From DAOUAT01 sp964551735 (lineage in GTDB: Bacteria > Chloroflexota > Anaerolineae > CG2-30-64-16): a stretch of 64,000 nt of DNA. The notes below the pieces were generated by a model, which saw only the letters and a program-made list of their open reading frames with translations, was not told the DNA's origin and did not search any database. Every line of letters starts with the position of its first letter. The stretch's first letter is position 1. Below are positions 49,227 to 57,440 of the stretch, piece after piece. Position numbers and translations under genes: made by a program. The stretch is from contig CAZKEF010000027.1 of assembly GCA_964551735.1 (NCBI GenBank), forward strand, positions 19,583 through 83,582, in the 5' to 3' direction.

Positions 49227-50206
49227 AACCCCGCGAGCGCGTGTTTGCCGTGCTCCAACACGGGCAGCCCGACCGGGTGCCGCGCTTCGAGATCTGGATC
49301 GATGCCCTGCTGCAGGAGCTTGGGGAGGAAGATCCGGCGGCAATCTACGCCCACGTGGGGCAAGATTGCATCCTGATGCCCACCAGCCAGCCCGCGTCCA
49401 GCAATGCCTGGAAGAACGGCGTTGACGAATGGGGCCGCGTCTGGCGGAACGGCAGCTACACCGGCGGGGTTGTAGACTCGTACGCTGACCTCGCGGCCCA
49501 CACCCCACCCCTCGGCTGGGCCGAACAGTTCTTCGACGCCGAACTTATCCGCTGTGTCGGCGCGGCCTACCCTGACCACTGCCTCATCTTCGGCACCCAC
49601 ATTGGACCGTTCACGGCGGGCTACATGGCGATGGGATTCGAGCGTTTTTTCAGCCGCCTGCTCGAAGACCCGTCGTTCGCACTCGCGCTGCTCGAGGCAC
49701 GCACTGAGTGGTGCATCGCGATGTACCAGCAGGCCGTTGCCGCGGGCGCGGAGGTGCTGGTGCTCGGCGATGATGCCGGCCACGGCAAGGGCCCGATGAT
49801 CTCGCCGCGCATGTGGCGCCGATTCATCTTCCCCTTCCACCGCCGCATCGTGGACGCGCTCCCCGTGCCGGTCATCTGGCACAGCGACGGCAACATCGAA
49901 GCGTTGCTGCCGATGGCGATCGAGGCCGGGTTCGTGGGCATCCACGGCCTGGATCCAATGGCCGGGATGGATCTGGCCCGGATCAAGCGCGAGTACGGTC
50001 GCGATCTCGCGCTGGTAGGGAACGTGGACATTCGCGTGCTTTTCGGCGGCGACCTACAGGCGGTGCGCAACGAGGTAAACCGGTGCCTCGCCGCGGGCGC
50101 GGGCGGTGGCTACATGATCGCCACGTGCAACAGTATCTGCGCAGGGATGAACCCGGCTGCGGTCGCAGAGCTGTTCCGCTACGAGGCCGAGGCCAGGTCC
50201 TGGTAG
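49223..50206 (+). CDS. UroD-family (MtaA/CmuA-type) methyltransferase-like protein, copy 1
   Basis: A 327-residue (beta/alpha)8 protein of the uroporphyrinogen-decarboxylase superfamily (MKPRERVFAVLQHGQPDRVPRFEIW; VIWHSDGNIEALLPMAIEAGFVGIHGLDP). The divergent active site and operon position argue against haem synthesis and for methylcobamide:CoM-type or related corrinoid methyltransferases. Translationally coupled to the GntR regulator. Start GTG 49223. Confidence 0.85.
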   Translation: MKPRERVFAVLQHGQPDRVPRFEIWIDALLQELGEEDPAAIYAHVGQDCILMPTSQPASSNAWKNGVDEWGRVWRNGSYTGGVVDSYADLAAHTPPLGWAEQFFDAELIRCVGAAYPDHCLIFGTHIGPFTAGYMAMGFERFFSRLLEDPSFALALLEARTEWCIAMYQQAVAAGAEVLVLGDDAGHGKGPMISPRMWRRFIFPFHRRIVDALPVPVIWHSDGNIEALLPMAIEAGFVGIHGLDPMAGMDLARIKREYGRDLALVGNVDIRVLFGGDLQAVRNEVNRCLAAGAGGGYMIATCNSICAGMNPAAVAELFRYEAEARSW

Positions 50207-50218
50207 GAGTTGGGCATC

Positions 50219-51340
50219 GTGGCGAAGAACACTGTTGCGCACGCGGTCGAACTGCACCACCGGGCCATTGTCATCGACTGCCACAGCGACATTCTGATCC
50301 CCGTGACGGCGGGCAAGATGCGACTCGGACAACGCGTCGAAGTGCCGGAGCCGGCATGGTGGCAACCGCCGGCTGGGATGGACAGTAGGTTCGAGGACTT
50401 CGGTTTCTCGGCCCATACGGCCCATTTCGGTCCAATGGGACAGTATGACCTGCCCCGGCTTGTCGAGGGCGGGGTGACGGCACTGGCGTGCGCGATTTAC
50501 CTGGAAGATCACGACCTGGACCGCGCAGTGGAGAAGGGCTTGCAGATGGCGTGGGCGCTTCACCACGAGGTCGAGAGCAACGCGAATTTCGAGTTGGCGA
50601 CGACCGCGGCGGATATCCGGCGTTGCAAGCGGGAGGCCAAGGTCGCTGCGATCCTGTCCTTCGAGGGGTTCGAGCCGCTCGGCGCCGACCTGCACCTTCT
50701 CGACCTGTACTACAAGCTTGGCTTGCGCATTGCCAGCCTGACGCATACCCGGCGCAACGTTTATGCCGACGGCGCGCCGCTGAGTCCTGTGAGTGGCCCG
50801 GGGCGGGGCGGCGGGCTGACAGCGTTAGGCAAGCAAGCAGTCTGGCGGATGAATGAGCTGGGCATCGTCGTAGACCTGGTGCACATCAACGACGTGGGCT
50901 TCTGGGAGATCCTCGAGTTAAGCACCGCGCCGGTCATCTGCTCGCACTCGACCGGCACGATGTTCGTCACGCCCGGCCAGGAGGAGGTTGGTCCGCTGGG
51001 GATACCTGGACGGCCGGGGCTTTCGCTGCCGCGTGACCGGGAGCGGCTCCAAGCCCTCGCTCGTAACGGAGGTGTGCTCGGCATTATCTTCTTTTATAAG
51101 GAAGCCTTGGACGACGTGGTCGCCGACATCGAGGTGGCACTGGAGGTCATGGGGCCGGACCACGTAGGCTTGGGGTCGGACTATTACGGGCTGGAGCTAA
51201 GCCCGGCGGGGCTCGAGGATATCTCCAAGGTGCCGGCGCTTACCCGGCGGCTGGTTGAGCGGGGCCACTCGGACGACGTGATCCTTAAGATCCTGGGCGG
51301 CAATTTCCTGCGCGTTTTCGAGCAGGTGTGGAAGCGCTAG
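50219..51340 (+). CDS. Membrane-dipeptidase family (M19) dipeptidase
   Basis: A 373-residue M19 amidohydrolase-fold dipeptidase: DCHSDILIP near the N-terminus (first His/Asp metal ligands), ILSFEGFEPL (bridging Glu), LTHTRRNVYADG, CSHSTGTMF and GLGSDYYG (late Asp). It hydrolyses dipeptides, often including D-residues or beta-peptides. No signal peptide. GTG 50219 is chosen because AGGAG lies nine bases upstream; TTG 50210 touches that site. It follows the UroD-like gene by 12 bases. Confidence 0.9.
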   Translation: MAKNTVAHAVELHHRAIVIDCHSDILIPVTAGKMRLGQRVEVPEPAWWQPPAGMDSRFEDFGFSAHTAHFGPMGQYDLPRLVEGGVTALACAIYLEDHDLDRAVEKGLQMAWALHHEVESNANFELATTAADIRRCKREAKVAAILSFEGFEPLGADLHLLDLYYKLGLRIASLTHTRRNVYADGAPLSPVSGPGRGGGLTALGKQAVWRMNELGIVVDLVHINDVGFWEILELSTAPVICSHSTGTMFVTPGQEEVGPLGIPGRPGLSLPRDRERLQALARNGGVLGIIFFYKEALDDVVADIEVALEVMGPDHVGLGSDYYGLELSPAGLEDISKVPALTRRLVERGHSDDVILKILGGNFLRVFEQVWKR

Positions 51341-51496
51341 GGCTGCGCGGCGCGTGATCGACCGGCTCTTCTCCGCCGGCGGGCTGTGTCAAACCCGCTG
51401 TTTCGAGAATGGCTCGCCGGACAACATCCCGGCGTTCGCCGACGGAGCGCGCGAGTGAGCTTATTCTTAACCCATCACCTTGGCACTGGAGATCCT

Positions 51497-52516
51497 GTGA
51501 ACAGTCGCGAACGCATTCGAACCATCATATCGGGCCATGCCGCGGACCGCTGCGGCTTCTGGATGGGCAACCCCGATCCCGACACCTGGCCGATCTACCA
51601 CGAGTACTTCGGCACCTCGAGCGAGCGCGAGCTCCGCGCGAAGCTCGGCGATGACTTGGTGTGGATTTTCCCCGAGTCCCTCCGCTCGACGTACCAGCAC
51701 CCCACGGGCAAGGGCTTGCTCGACTTCCACTGGGGCAAGGCCAGCCACGGCGATCCCGGGCCCTTCGCTGATTGCGAAGATCCCGCCGCGGTCGAAGATT
51801 ACGACTGGCCGAAGCTCAGCGACGTTAACCTTGATGAAACGCTGGCCGCGTTGCGCGGCGCCGGCGACCTGTACCGCGCCAGCGGCTTCTGGACGCCCTT
51901 CTACCACAACGCGATGGACGCCTTCGGGATGGAGAGCTACCTGATTAAGATGTACACTCACCCGGAGGTGGTCGAGGCGGTGACGGAGCGGATCTGCCGC
52001 TTCTATTACGAGGCCAATGAGCTGCTCTTTGCCCAGGCGGGCGACCTGATCGACGCGTTCTTCTTCGGCAACGACCTCGGCACGCAACTGGACCTGATTT
52101 GCAGCCCCAAGCTGTTTGATCGGTTCATCATGCCCTGGTTCCGCTGCTTCGTGGAGCAGGGCCACCGGCACGGCTACCAGGTGATCCTCCACTCGTGCGG
52201 CTCTATCTACCGCGTGATCGACCGTCTCATCGACGCGGGCGTCGACTGCCTGCACCCGCTGCAGGCGCGTGCCCGGAACATGGACGCGGAGACGCTGGCA
52301 GCGAAGTTCAGGGGACGTATCGCGTTTCTCGGCGGGATCGACACGCAGGACTTGCTCGTCAACGGCTCGCCCGACGACATCCGGGCCGAAGTCCGGCGCA
52401 TTAGGGCGCTGCTCGGTCCATCCCTGATCGTCAGCCCCAGCCATGAGGCGCTGCTGCCCAACGTGCCGCCTGAGAATGTGCTGGCCATGGCGGAAGAGGC
52501 CTGCGCCCCTGTCTGA
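51497..52516 (+). CDS. UroD-family methyltransferase-like protein, copy 2
   Basis: A 339-residue UroD-superfamily protein starting (GTG) NSRERIRTIISGHAADRCGFWMG, with LHSCGSIYRVIDRLIDAGVDCLHPLQ (the His-Ser-Cys-Gly motif supplies a Cys zinc ligand, typical of MtaA/CmuA-like enzymes) and FLGGIDTQDLL, ending NVPPENVLAMAEEA. A methyl-transfer role on a corrinoid or thiol is likelier than porphyrin decarboxylation. GGAG precedes GTG 51497. Confidence 0.85.
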   Translation: MNSRERIRTIISGHAADRCGFWMGNPDPDTWPIYHEYFGTSSERELRAKLGDDLVWIFPESLRSTYQHPTGKGLLDFHWGKASHGDPGPFADCEDPAAVEDYDWPKLSDVNLDETLAALRGAGDLYRASGFWTPFYHNAMDAFGMESYLIKMYTHPEVVEAVTERICRFYYEANELLFAQAGDLIDAFFFGNDLGTQLDLICSPKLFDRFIMPWFRCFVEQGHRHGYQVILHSCGSIYRVIDRLIDAGVDCLHPLQARARNMDAETLAAKFRGRIAFLGGIDTQDLLVNGSPDDIRAEVRRIRALLGPSLIVSPSHEALLPNVPPENVLAMAEEACAPV

Positions 52517-52565
52517 CGCAGGGTAGTTTGGTCCGTTGAAAGCGAACCTGTAGAGAAAACAGAGT

Positions 52566-52988
52566 TTGCATGCCGCGTCGTTGTCATTATGTGCAAGCAC
52601 GGACGGGTCGCTGCGGCTGACCGACAAGCGCAGCGGCGCTGAGTACGACGGCCTGCTGAGCCTTGAGGACCGTGTCGACATCGGCGACGGCTGGAACTGG
52701 GGGTCGGCGATCAACGACCTCGTGATCAGCTCGCGCGGCAGCCGCTGTGAGGTTGCGCTCGAGAGCAACGGGCCGCAGCTGGCCACGCTCCTGGTGCGCA
52801 CGCACTTCATGCTGCCCGCGCGCTTTGAGTTCGACGGGATGGTACGCTCGGACGAGTGGGTCGACGCGACCATCACCAGCCGCGTCACCCTACGCTCGGG
52901 CTCCGACACGGTTGAGGTCGAGCTAGCGGTCTACGTGAAGGCGATGTGGCTGCGCAGGGTCACGTTTCCGCTCGTACAACTGGGGTGA
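52566..52988 (+). pseudogene. Remnant of a second GH38 alpha-mannosidase gene
   Basis: The frame reads DGSLRLTDKRSGAEYDGLL, LEDRVDIGDGWNWG and VDATITSRVTLRSGSDTVEV, the C-terminal beta-domain of GH38 enzymes. Just upstream, another frame reads TEFACRVVV, the start of that domain, so a frameshift lies near 52590. Both the catalytic part and the extreme C-terminus are missing. It sits immediately before an intact GH38 gene. Confidence 0.7.
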
Positions 52989-53025
52989 ACGGCAGGATGC
53001 AGTTGAACAGTAAGGAGATCAGGAC

Positions 53026-56000
53026 ATGACGCATTCAGTACGATGGACGCTCGAGAAGATCGCCCAGCGCCTCGACTTGATCGAGCCGCTGGTGTACCGG
53101 CGGAGCTTGCCGCTGCCGCCTTTCCGCTACTGCGAATTGGCTGACCCAGCCGTTGCGCCGCCAGTGGCGCCGGGCATAGACGACGCCGGCTGGCCGTCCA
53201 TTCTGCCAGGTGCAGGGTGGGCCGGGCCCGACGTCAACTTTGCGCTGCGGTCGGCCTTCCAGGTTCCGGATGATTGGGGCGCCGACCCCCTGGCGCTCGT
53301 CCTGCCCATCGGCGAGCGGACGGACTTCAGCCTGCCAGAAGCGTTGGTCTATATCGACGGCCGGGCATACGCGGCGATCGACAGGCATCACCACGCCTTC
53401 CGGTTGCCCGAGGTCGTCCGGGACGGCCGGGAGCACTTGCTGGCACTGCACGGGTGGAGTGGCGTTGCGGCCGATCTCGCATACGACCGCGTTCAGCAGC
53501 TTATGATGGGCCGGTGTGCGCTGGTCCAGATCGACGAAGCCACCGCCGACCTTGTGGCGACAGCCCGTACGGCCCTCAGCGCCGCGAAGGCACTGGATCC
53601 CAATGCCCCGGCGCGCGGGGCGCTGCTCAACGCCCTGAACGGAGCGTTCAGCCTGCTGGATACGCGCGAGCCCTTGCGCGACGCGTTCTACGATGCAGTC
53701 CCACTCGCGCTGACCGCCCTGCAGCAAGGCATTGCAAGCGGGGGCAATCCGCTCGAGGTTATGCTCACCGCCACCGGCCACGCTCATATAGACGTGGCCT
53801 GGCTGTGGACGCTTGGTCAGACTCGCCGCAAGGCCGGCCGGACGTGGCACACCGTGCTGCGGCTGATGGAGCGCTTCCCCGAGTTCCACTTCACGCAGAG
53901 CCAGCCGCAGCTCTATGATTTCGTCTGCGAGGATTACCCCGAGTTGTTCGATGCGATCAAGGCGCGGGTGGCTGAAGGGCGCTGGGAGCCTGTGGGCGGC
54001 ATGTGGGTGGAGGCGGACTGCAATGTCCCCGGCCCGGAGTCCCTGGCGCGGCAGTTCCTGTTGGGCCGCAGCTACTTCCGCGCCCACTTCGGCCCCGAGG
54101 CGGAATCGCCCGTGCTGTGGCTGCCCGATGTATTCGGCTATCCGGCCACCCTGCCGCAGCTCATCCAGCAGGCAGGATTGCGCTACTTCTTTACCAGCAA
54201 GCTCAGTTGGAATCAATACAACCGCCTGCCCTACGATAGCTTCTGGTGGCAGGGGCTGGATGGCGCTCGCATCCTGACGCACTTCAGCACGACGACAGAC
54301 GAGGACGGCCAGGCGATCAGCACGTACAACGCGTTTGCGCGGGCTGAGGACGTATTGCGAACCTGGACGCACTACCAGCAACAGGAACTGCAGCGCGAAG
54401 TGTTCATGTCGTTCGGCTACGGTGATGGCGGCGGCGGGCCGACCGCCGAGATGGTTGAAACCCTGGGACGACTCGGGTCGTTCCCCGGGATGCCGCAGGT
54501 ACGGCAGCGCGCCGCCGGCGCCTTCTTCCGCGACCTGGAACGCGAGGCGGGCGGGCAGTTGCCGGTGTGGAACGGCGAACTGTATCTCGAGTTGCATCGG
54601 GGCACGTATACGACCCAGGCGCGTACGAAGCGCGCGAACCGTAAATGCGAATTCCTCCTGCACGATGCGGAGTTTCTCGCCACGTACGCCGCCGTCCTCG
54701 ATGCCGCCTCCAACTATCCAGCCGGGCAGCTCACCGCCGCCTGGCGCCTCATCTGCCTCAATCAGTTCCACGACATGATACCCGGCAGTAGCACCGGGCG
54801 GGTCTATGCCGAGGCAAGCGAACACTATGCCGAGGTGCGCCGCATTGCCGAGGGTGTGCGCGACCAGGCTATCGAATCGCTCTTGCGTTATGCAGGTGGT
54901 GACTTGCTTGTTGTCAACCCGACGGGCTTTACGCGGTCGGATTTAGCATGGCTGGCCGGAAGACCGCGCGGGGCGCTGGCGCGGGCGGATGGCGCGCGCG
55001 TGGCAATGCAGGAGGCGGAAGGCGGGACGTGGCTCGCTGCCGGCGAGCTGCCGCCCTACAGCGCGACCGCGCTTCACCTCGTCGACGATGCGCCCCCACC
55101 GGGCGAGAACGAACTGACAATCACGCCGGCGCTCCTTGAAAACAGTGTCCTCCGCGTGGAGTTCGATGGTGCGGGCGACATCGTGCGCATCTACGACAAG
55201 GTGGCACAGCGCGAGGTGCTGCCGCCCGGTGCGGTGGCGAACCAATTCCAGGCGTTTGAGGACCGCCCGCTGATGTGGGACGCGTGGGACATCGACATTT
55301 ACTATGATGACCGGATGTGGCTGGCAGAGCCGTGCAGCGCCGTGAGAGTGGTCGAGCGCGGTCCGCTGCGTGCGACGCTTGAGATTGAACGGTGCATTCT
55401 GAACAGCGCGTACACCCAACGCATCTCGCTGACTACGGGGAGCCCCAGGCTGGACGTGGAGACGGTGATAGACTGGCGCGAGCGCCACACACTGCTCAAA
55501 GTCGCCTTTCCGCTGGAGATCCTGGCGCCGACCGCCACGTACGAGATCCAGTATGGCAACGTGGAGCGGCCCACGCATCGCAACACAAGCTGGGATTGGG
55601 CGCGCTTTGAGAGCTGCGCGCACAAGTGGGTCGATCTGAGCGAAGGTGGGTATGGCGTGAGCCTGCTCAACGACTGCAAGTATGGGCACGACATCCGTGA
55701 CAACGTCATCCGCCTGACCTTGCTACGCTCACCCACCAATCCTGATCCCGAGGCCGACCAGGGCGAGCAGCGTTTTGCCTACAGTCTGCTGCCACATGTT
55801 GGCGGTTGGCAGGCCGGCACGCAGCGCGAGGCCTACGCGTTGAACGACCCGCTGGTCGTCTGGCTGGGCCAGGGAGGGTCGGGTCAAGGGCTGCCGTCGC
55901 TGGTCGCCTGCGACAGCGGGCACGTGGTGATCGAGACGACTAAACAGGCAGAAGATGGCAACGGCGTGATCGTCCGGCTATACGAGAGCCAGCGCCAGCG

Positions 56001-56163
56001 CGGGCCGGTCACCCTGCATTGCAGTTTCCCATTAGGCAGCGCGGCGGTCGTCAACCTGCTTGAAGAGAAGCAGGCAGACCTCACTCCGGTGGGAAGTGAG
56101 GTGACCCTGCCGCTGCGACCGTACGAGATTGTTACTGTGCGGCTCGTGCCGGCGGCGCCGTAA
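53026..56163 (+). CDS. Alpha-mannosidase (GH38)
   Basis: A 1045-residue GH38 enzyme. Zinc-site motif HAHIDVAWLW is near residues 252-261, the catalytic nucleophile Asp lies in WLPDVFGY (residue 368), and QFHDMIPGSS is near residue 583. The alpha-mannosidase middle helical domain and C-terminal beta-domains follow. It has no signal peptide, so it acts on imported mannosides. The protein is full length, unlike the remnant before it. A link to the GH130/GH88 locus 40 kb away, through a mannose-containing acidic polysaccharide, is possible. Confidence 0.95.
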   Translation: MTHSVRWTLEKIAQRLDLIEPLVYRRSLPLPPFRYCELADPAVAPPVAPGIDDAGWPSILPGAGWAGPDVNFALRSAFQVPDDWGADPLALVLPIGERTDFSLPEALVYIDGRAYAAIDRHHHAFRLPEVVRDGREHLLALHGWSGVAADLAYDRVQQLMMGRCALVQIDEATADLVATARTALSAAKALDPNAPARGALLNALNGAFSLLDTREPLRDAFYDAVPLALTALQQGIASGGNPLEVMLTATGHAHIDVAWLWTLGQTRRKAGRTWHTVLRLMERFPEFHFTQSQPQLYDFVCEDYPELFDAIKARVAEGRWEPVGGMWVEADCNVPGPESLARQFLLGRSYFRAHFGPEAESPVLWLPDVFGYPATLPQLIQQAGLRYFFTSKLSWNQYNRLPYDSFWWQGLDGARILTHFSTTTDEDGQAISTYNAFARAEDVLRTWTHYQQQELQREVFMSFGYGDGGGGPTAEMVETLGRLGSFPGMPQVRQRAAGAFFRDLEREAGGQLPVWNGELYLELHRGTYTTQARTKRANRKCEFLLHDAEFLATYAAVLDAASNYPAGQLTAAWRLICLNQFHDMIPGSSTGRVYAEASEHYAEVRRIAEGVRDQAIESLLRYAGGDLLVVNPTGFTRSDLAWLAGRPRGALARADGARVAMQEAEGGTWLAAGELPPYSATALHLVDDAPPPGENELTITPALLENSVLRVEFDGAGDIVRIYDKVAQREVLPPGAVANQFQAFEDRPLMWDAWDIDIYYDDRMWLAEPCSAVRVVERGPLRATLEIERCILNSAYTQRISLTTGSPRLDVETVIDWRERHTLLKVAFPLEILAPTATYEIQYGNVERPTHRNTSWDWARFESCAHKWVDLSEGGYGVSLLNDCKYGHDIRDNVIRLTLLRSPTNPDPEADQGEQRFAYSLLPHVGGWQAGTQREAYALNDPLVVWLGQGGSGQGLPSLVACDSGHVVIETTKQAEDGNGVIVRLYESQRQRGPVTLHCSFPLGSAAVVNLLEEKQADLTPVGSEVTLPLRPYEIVTVRLVPAAP

Positions 56164-56215
56164 GCTGCTGCGTCGCCGGGACGCCATCGGCGGAGGCTCC
56201 CGCTTCTTTCGACGT

Positions 56216-56419
56216 TCAATGCGATCGGTCCGGGCTCCCCTGTCGTTTTGTCGCCGGGTCGCCGATGGACAAGCCGAGACGGGGGAGGATCACCCGATGG
56301 AGCAGCAGCACGAGGCCTGCTGCTGCAAACGCGATGCCGAATACCAGCAACGACGTGCTGATATCGTCCATCAAATGGGGTGCAAACAGCATGACCCCCG
56401 CCAGTGTCAGCATCAACAT
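56216..56419 (-). CDS. Small two-helix membrane protein
   Basis: A 67-residue frame with two hydrophobic helices (MLMLTLAGVMLFAPHLM; LLVFGIAFAAAGLVLLL) and a polar tail (RLGLSIGDPATKRQG). The frame stays hydrophobic for about 10 codons upstream of the ATG (ALFILKLVGG), so a non-ATG start nearer 56450 after AGGAG is possible. It follows the truncated P-type ATPase on the same strand. Function unknown. Confidence 0.45.
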   Translation of the reverse strand: MLMLTLAGVMLFAPHLMDDISTSLLVFGIAFAAAGLVLLLHRVILPRLGLSIGDPATKRQGSPDRSH

Positions 56420-56462
56420 GCCACCGACCAGCTTGAGAATAAAGAGCGCCAGACCCTGACTC

Positions 56463-57242
56463 CTGCCGCCGAGTCCACCATTTCTCTGCTTCCACCGCCC
56501 AGAACACCACGCTGGACACCAGGACGCACAGGAGCAAATCGCGGAGCGGCAGCGCCGATGTCGTGAAGAAGGTCTGCAGCGCAGGCACGTACACCACGGC
56601 TATCTGCATCACCAGGGTCCCCACGACCGCCAGCAAGAGCGGTTTGTTCGAAAGCAACCCGAGCCGGAACAGCGAGTCGCGGTTTGATCGAATCGCCATG
56701 ACGTGCGCCATCTGCGCCAGCGCAAGCGTTGTGAATACCATCGTCTGCCAGTGCGCGCTGCCGGCGCGCCAGTACAGGTAACCCGTGCCCAGAACCAACA
56801 CGGCCATGAAGAGGCCGACCCAGATGATGTGCCGGCCGATCCCGCGGCTGAACACACTCTCATCGGGCCGGTAGGGGGGACGTCGCATGGTGTTTCTTTC
56901 GGCCGGCTCCATGCAAAGCGCGAGCGCCGGGAAGCCGTCCGTTACGAGGTTCACCAACAGGATCTGGAGCGGCAGCAGTGGTAGCGGCATACCGAGGAAC
57001 GGCGCTGCGAACATCACGTCAATCTCAGCCGTGTTGGTTGTCAGGAGGTACTTGATGAACTTGCGGATGTTGTCATAGATGGCCCGCCCCTCCTCGACGG
57101 CGGCGACGATCGTCGCGAAGTTGTCGTTCAGCAACACCATGTCGGCCGCCTCCTTCGACACATCCGTCCCGACGATCCCCATCGCCACGCCGACGTCAGT
57201 TCGCTTGAGCGCGGGTGCGTCATTGACGCCATCGCCTGTCAG
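56463..57242 (-). pseudogene. 5'-truncated P-type (Ca2+-type) cation ATPase
   Basis: Homology begins abruptly with LTGDGVNDAPALKRTDVGVA, the hinge motif of P-type ATPases, directly after a stop codon (57243-57245), and continues through the C-terminal membrane domain (NTAEIDVMFAAPFLGMPLPL; LVNLVTDGFPALALCMEP) to WAVEAEKWWTRR. The actuator, phosphorylation (DKTGT) and nucleotide-binding domains are absent, so it cannot pump. The frame then stays open to 55884 without homology. Confidence 0.85.
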
Positions 57243-57372
57243 TCACTGGCGTGATTCTACTCTAATTCTCGTTGCGCTGCGAATCACCCCAGGCCAGATT
57301 TGCAGCGTGACAGGTCCGGATGGTCGGGGTGTCCCCGGCTGGTGCCCAGGATGTTGACCATGCTTCCCTGGG

Positions 57373-57401
57373 TTGAACAGATGAGCGTTTGCGTGTATGA
57401 T
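57373..57401 (+). promoter_or_regulatory. Promoter of the dehydrogenase gene
   Basis: TTGAAC (57373-57378), 17-base spacer, TATGAT (57396-57401), 39 bases before the start codon. Confidence 0.65.
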
Positions 57402-57440
57402 CACTAACCGACATCCTTTCTCGCTGAGTGGTGGTCGAAA

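Noticed and set aside
51467..52909. A 480-codon minus-strand open frame over the second UroD-like gene
   Set aside because: Antisense shadow; the plus strand has the HSCG and GGIDTQ motifs of the family.
55884..56462. Extension of the truncated ATPase frame into the GH38 antisense strand
   Set aside because: Homology stops at WAVEAEKWWTRR; the remainder is read-through in a frame that lacks stops by chance.
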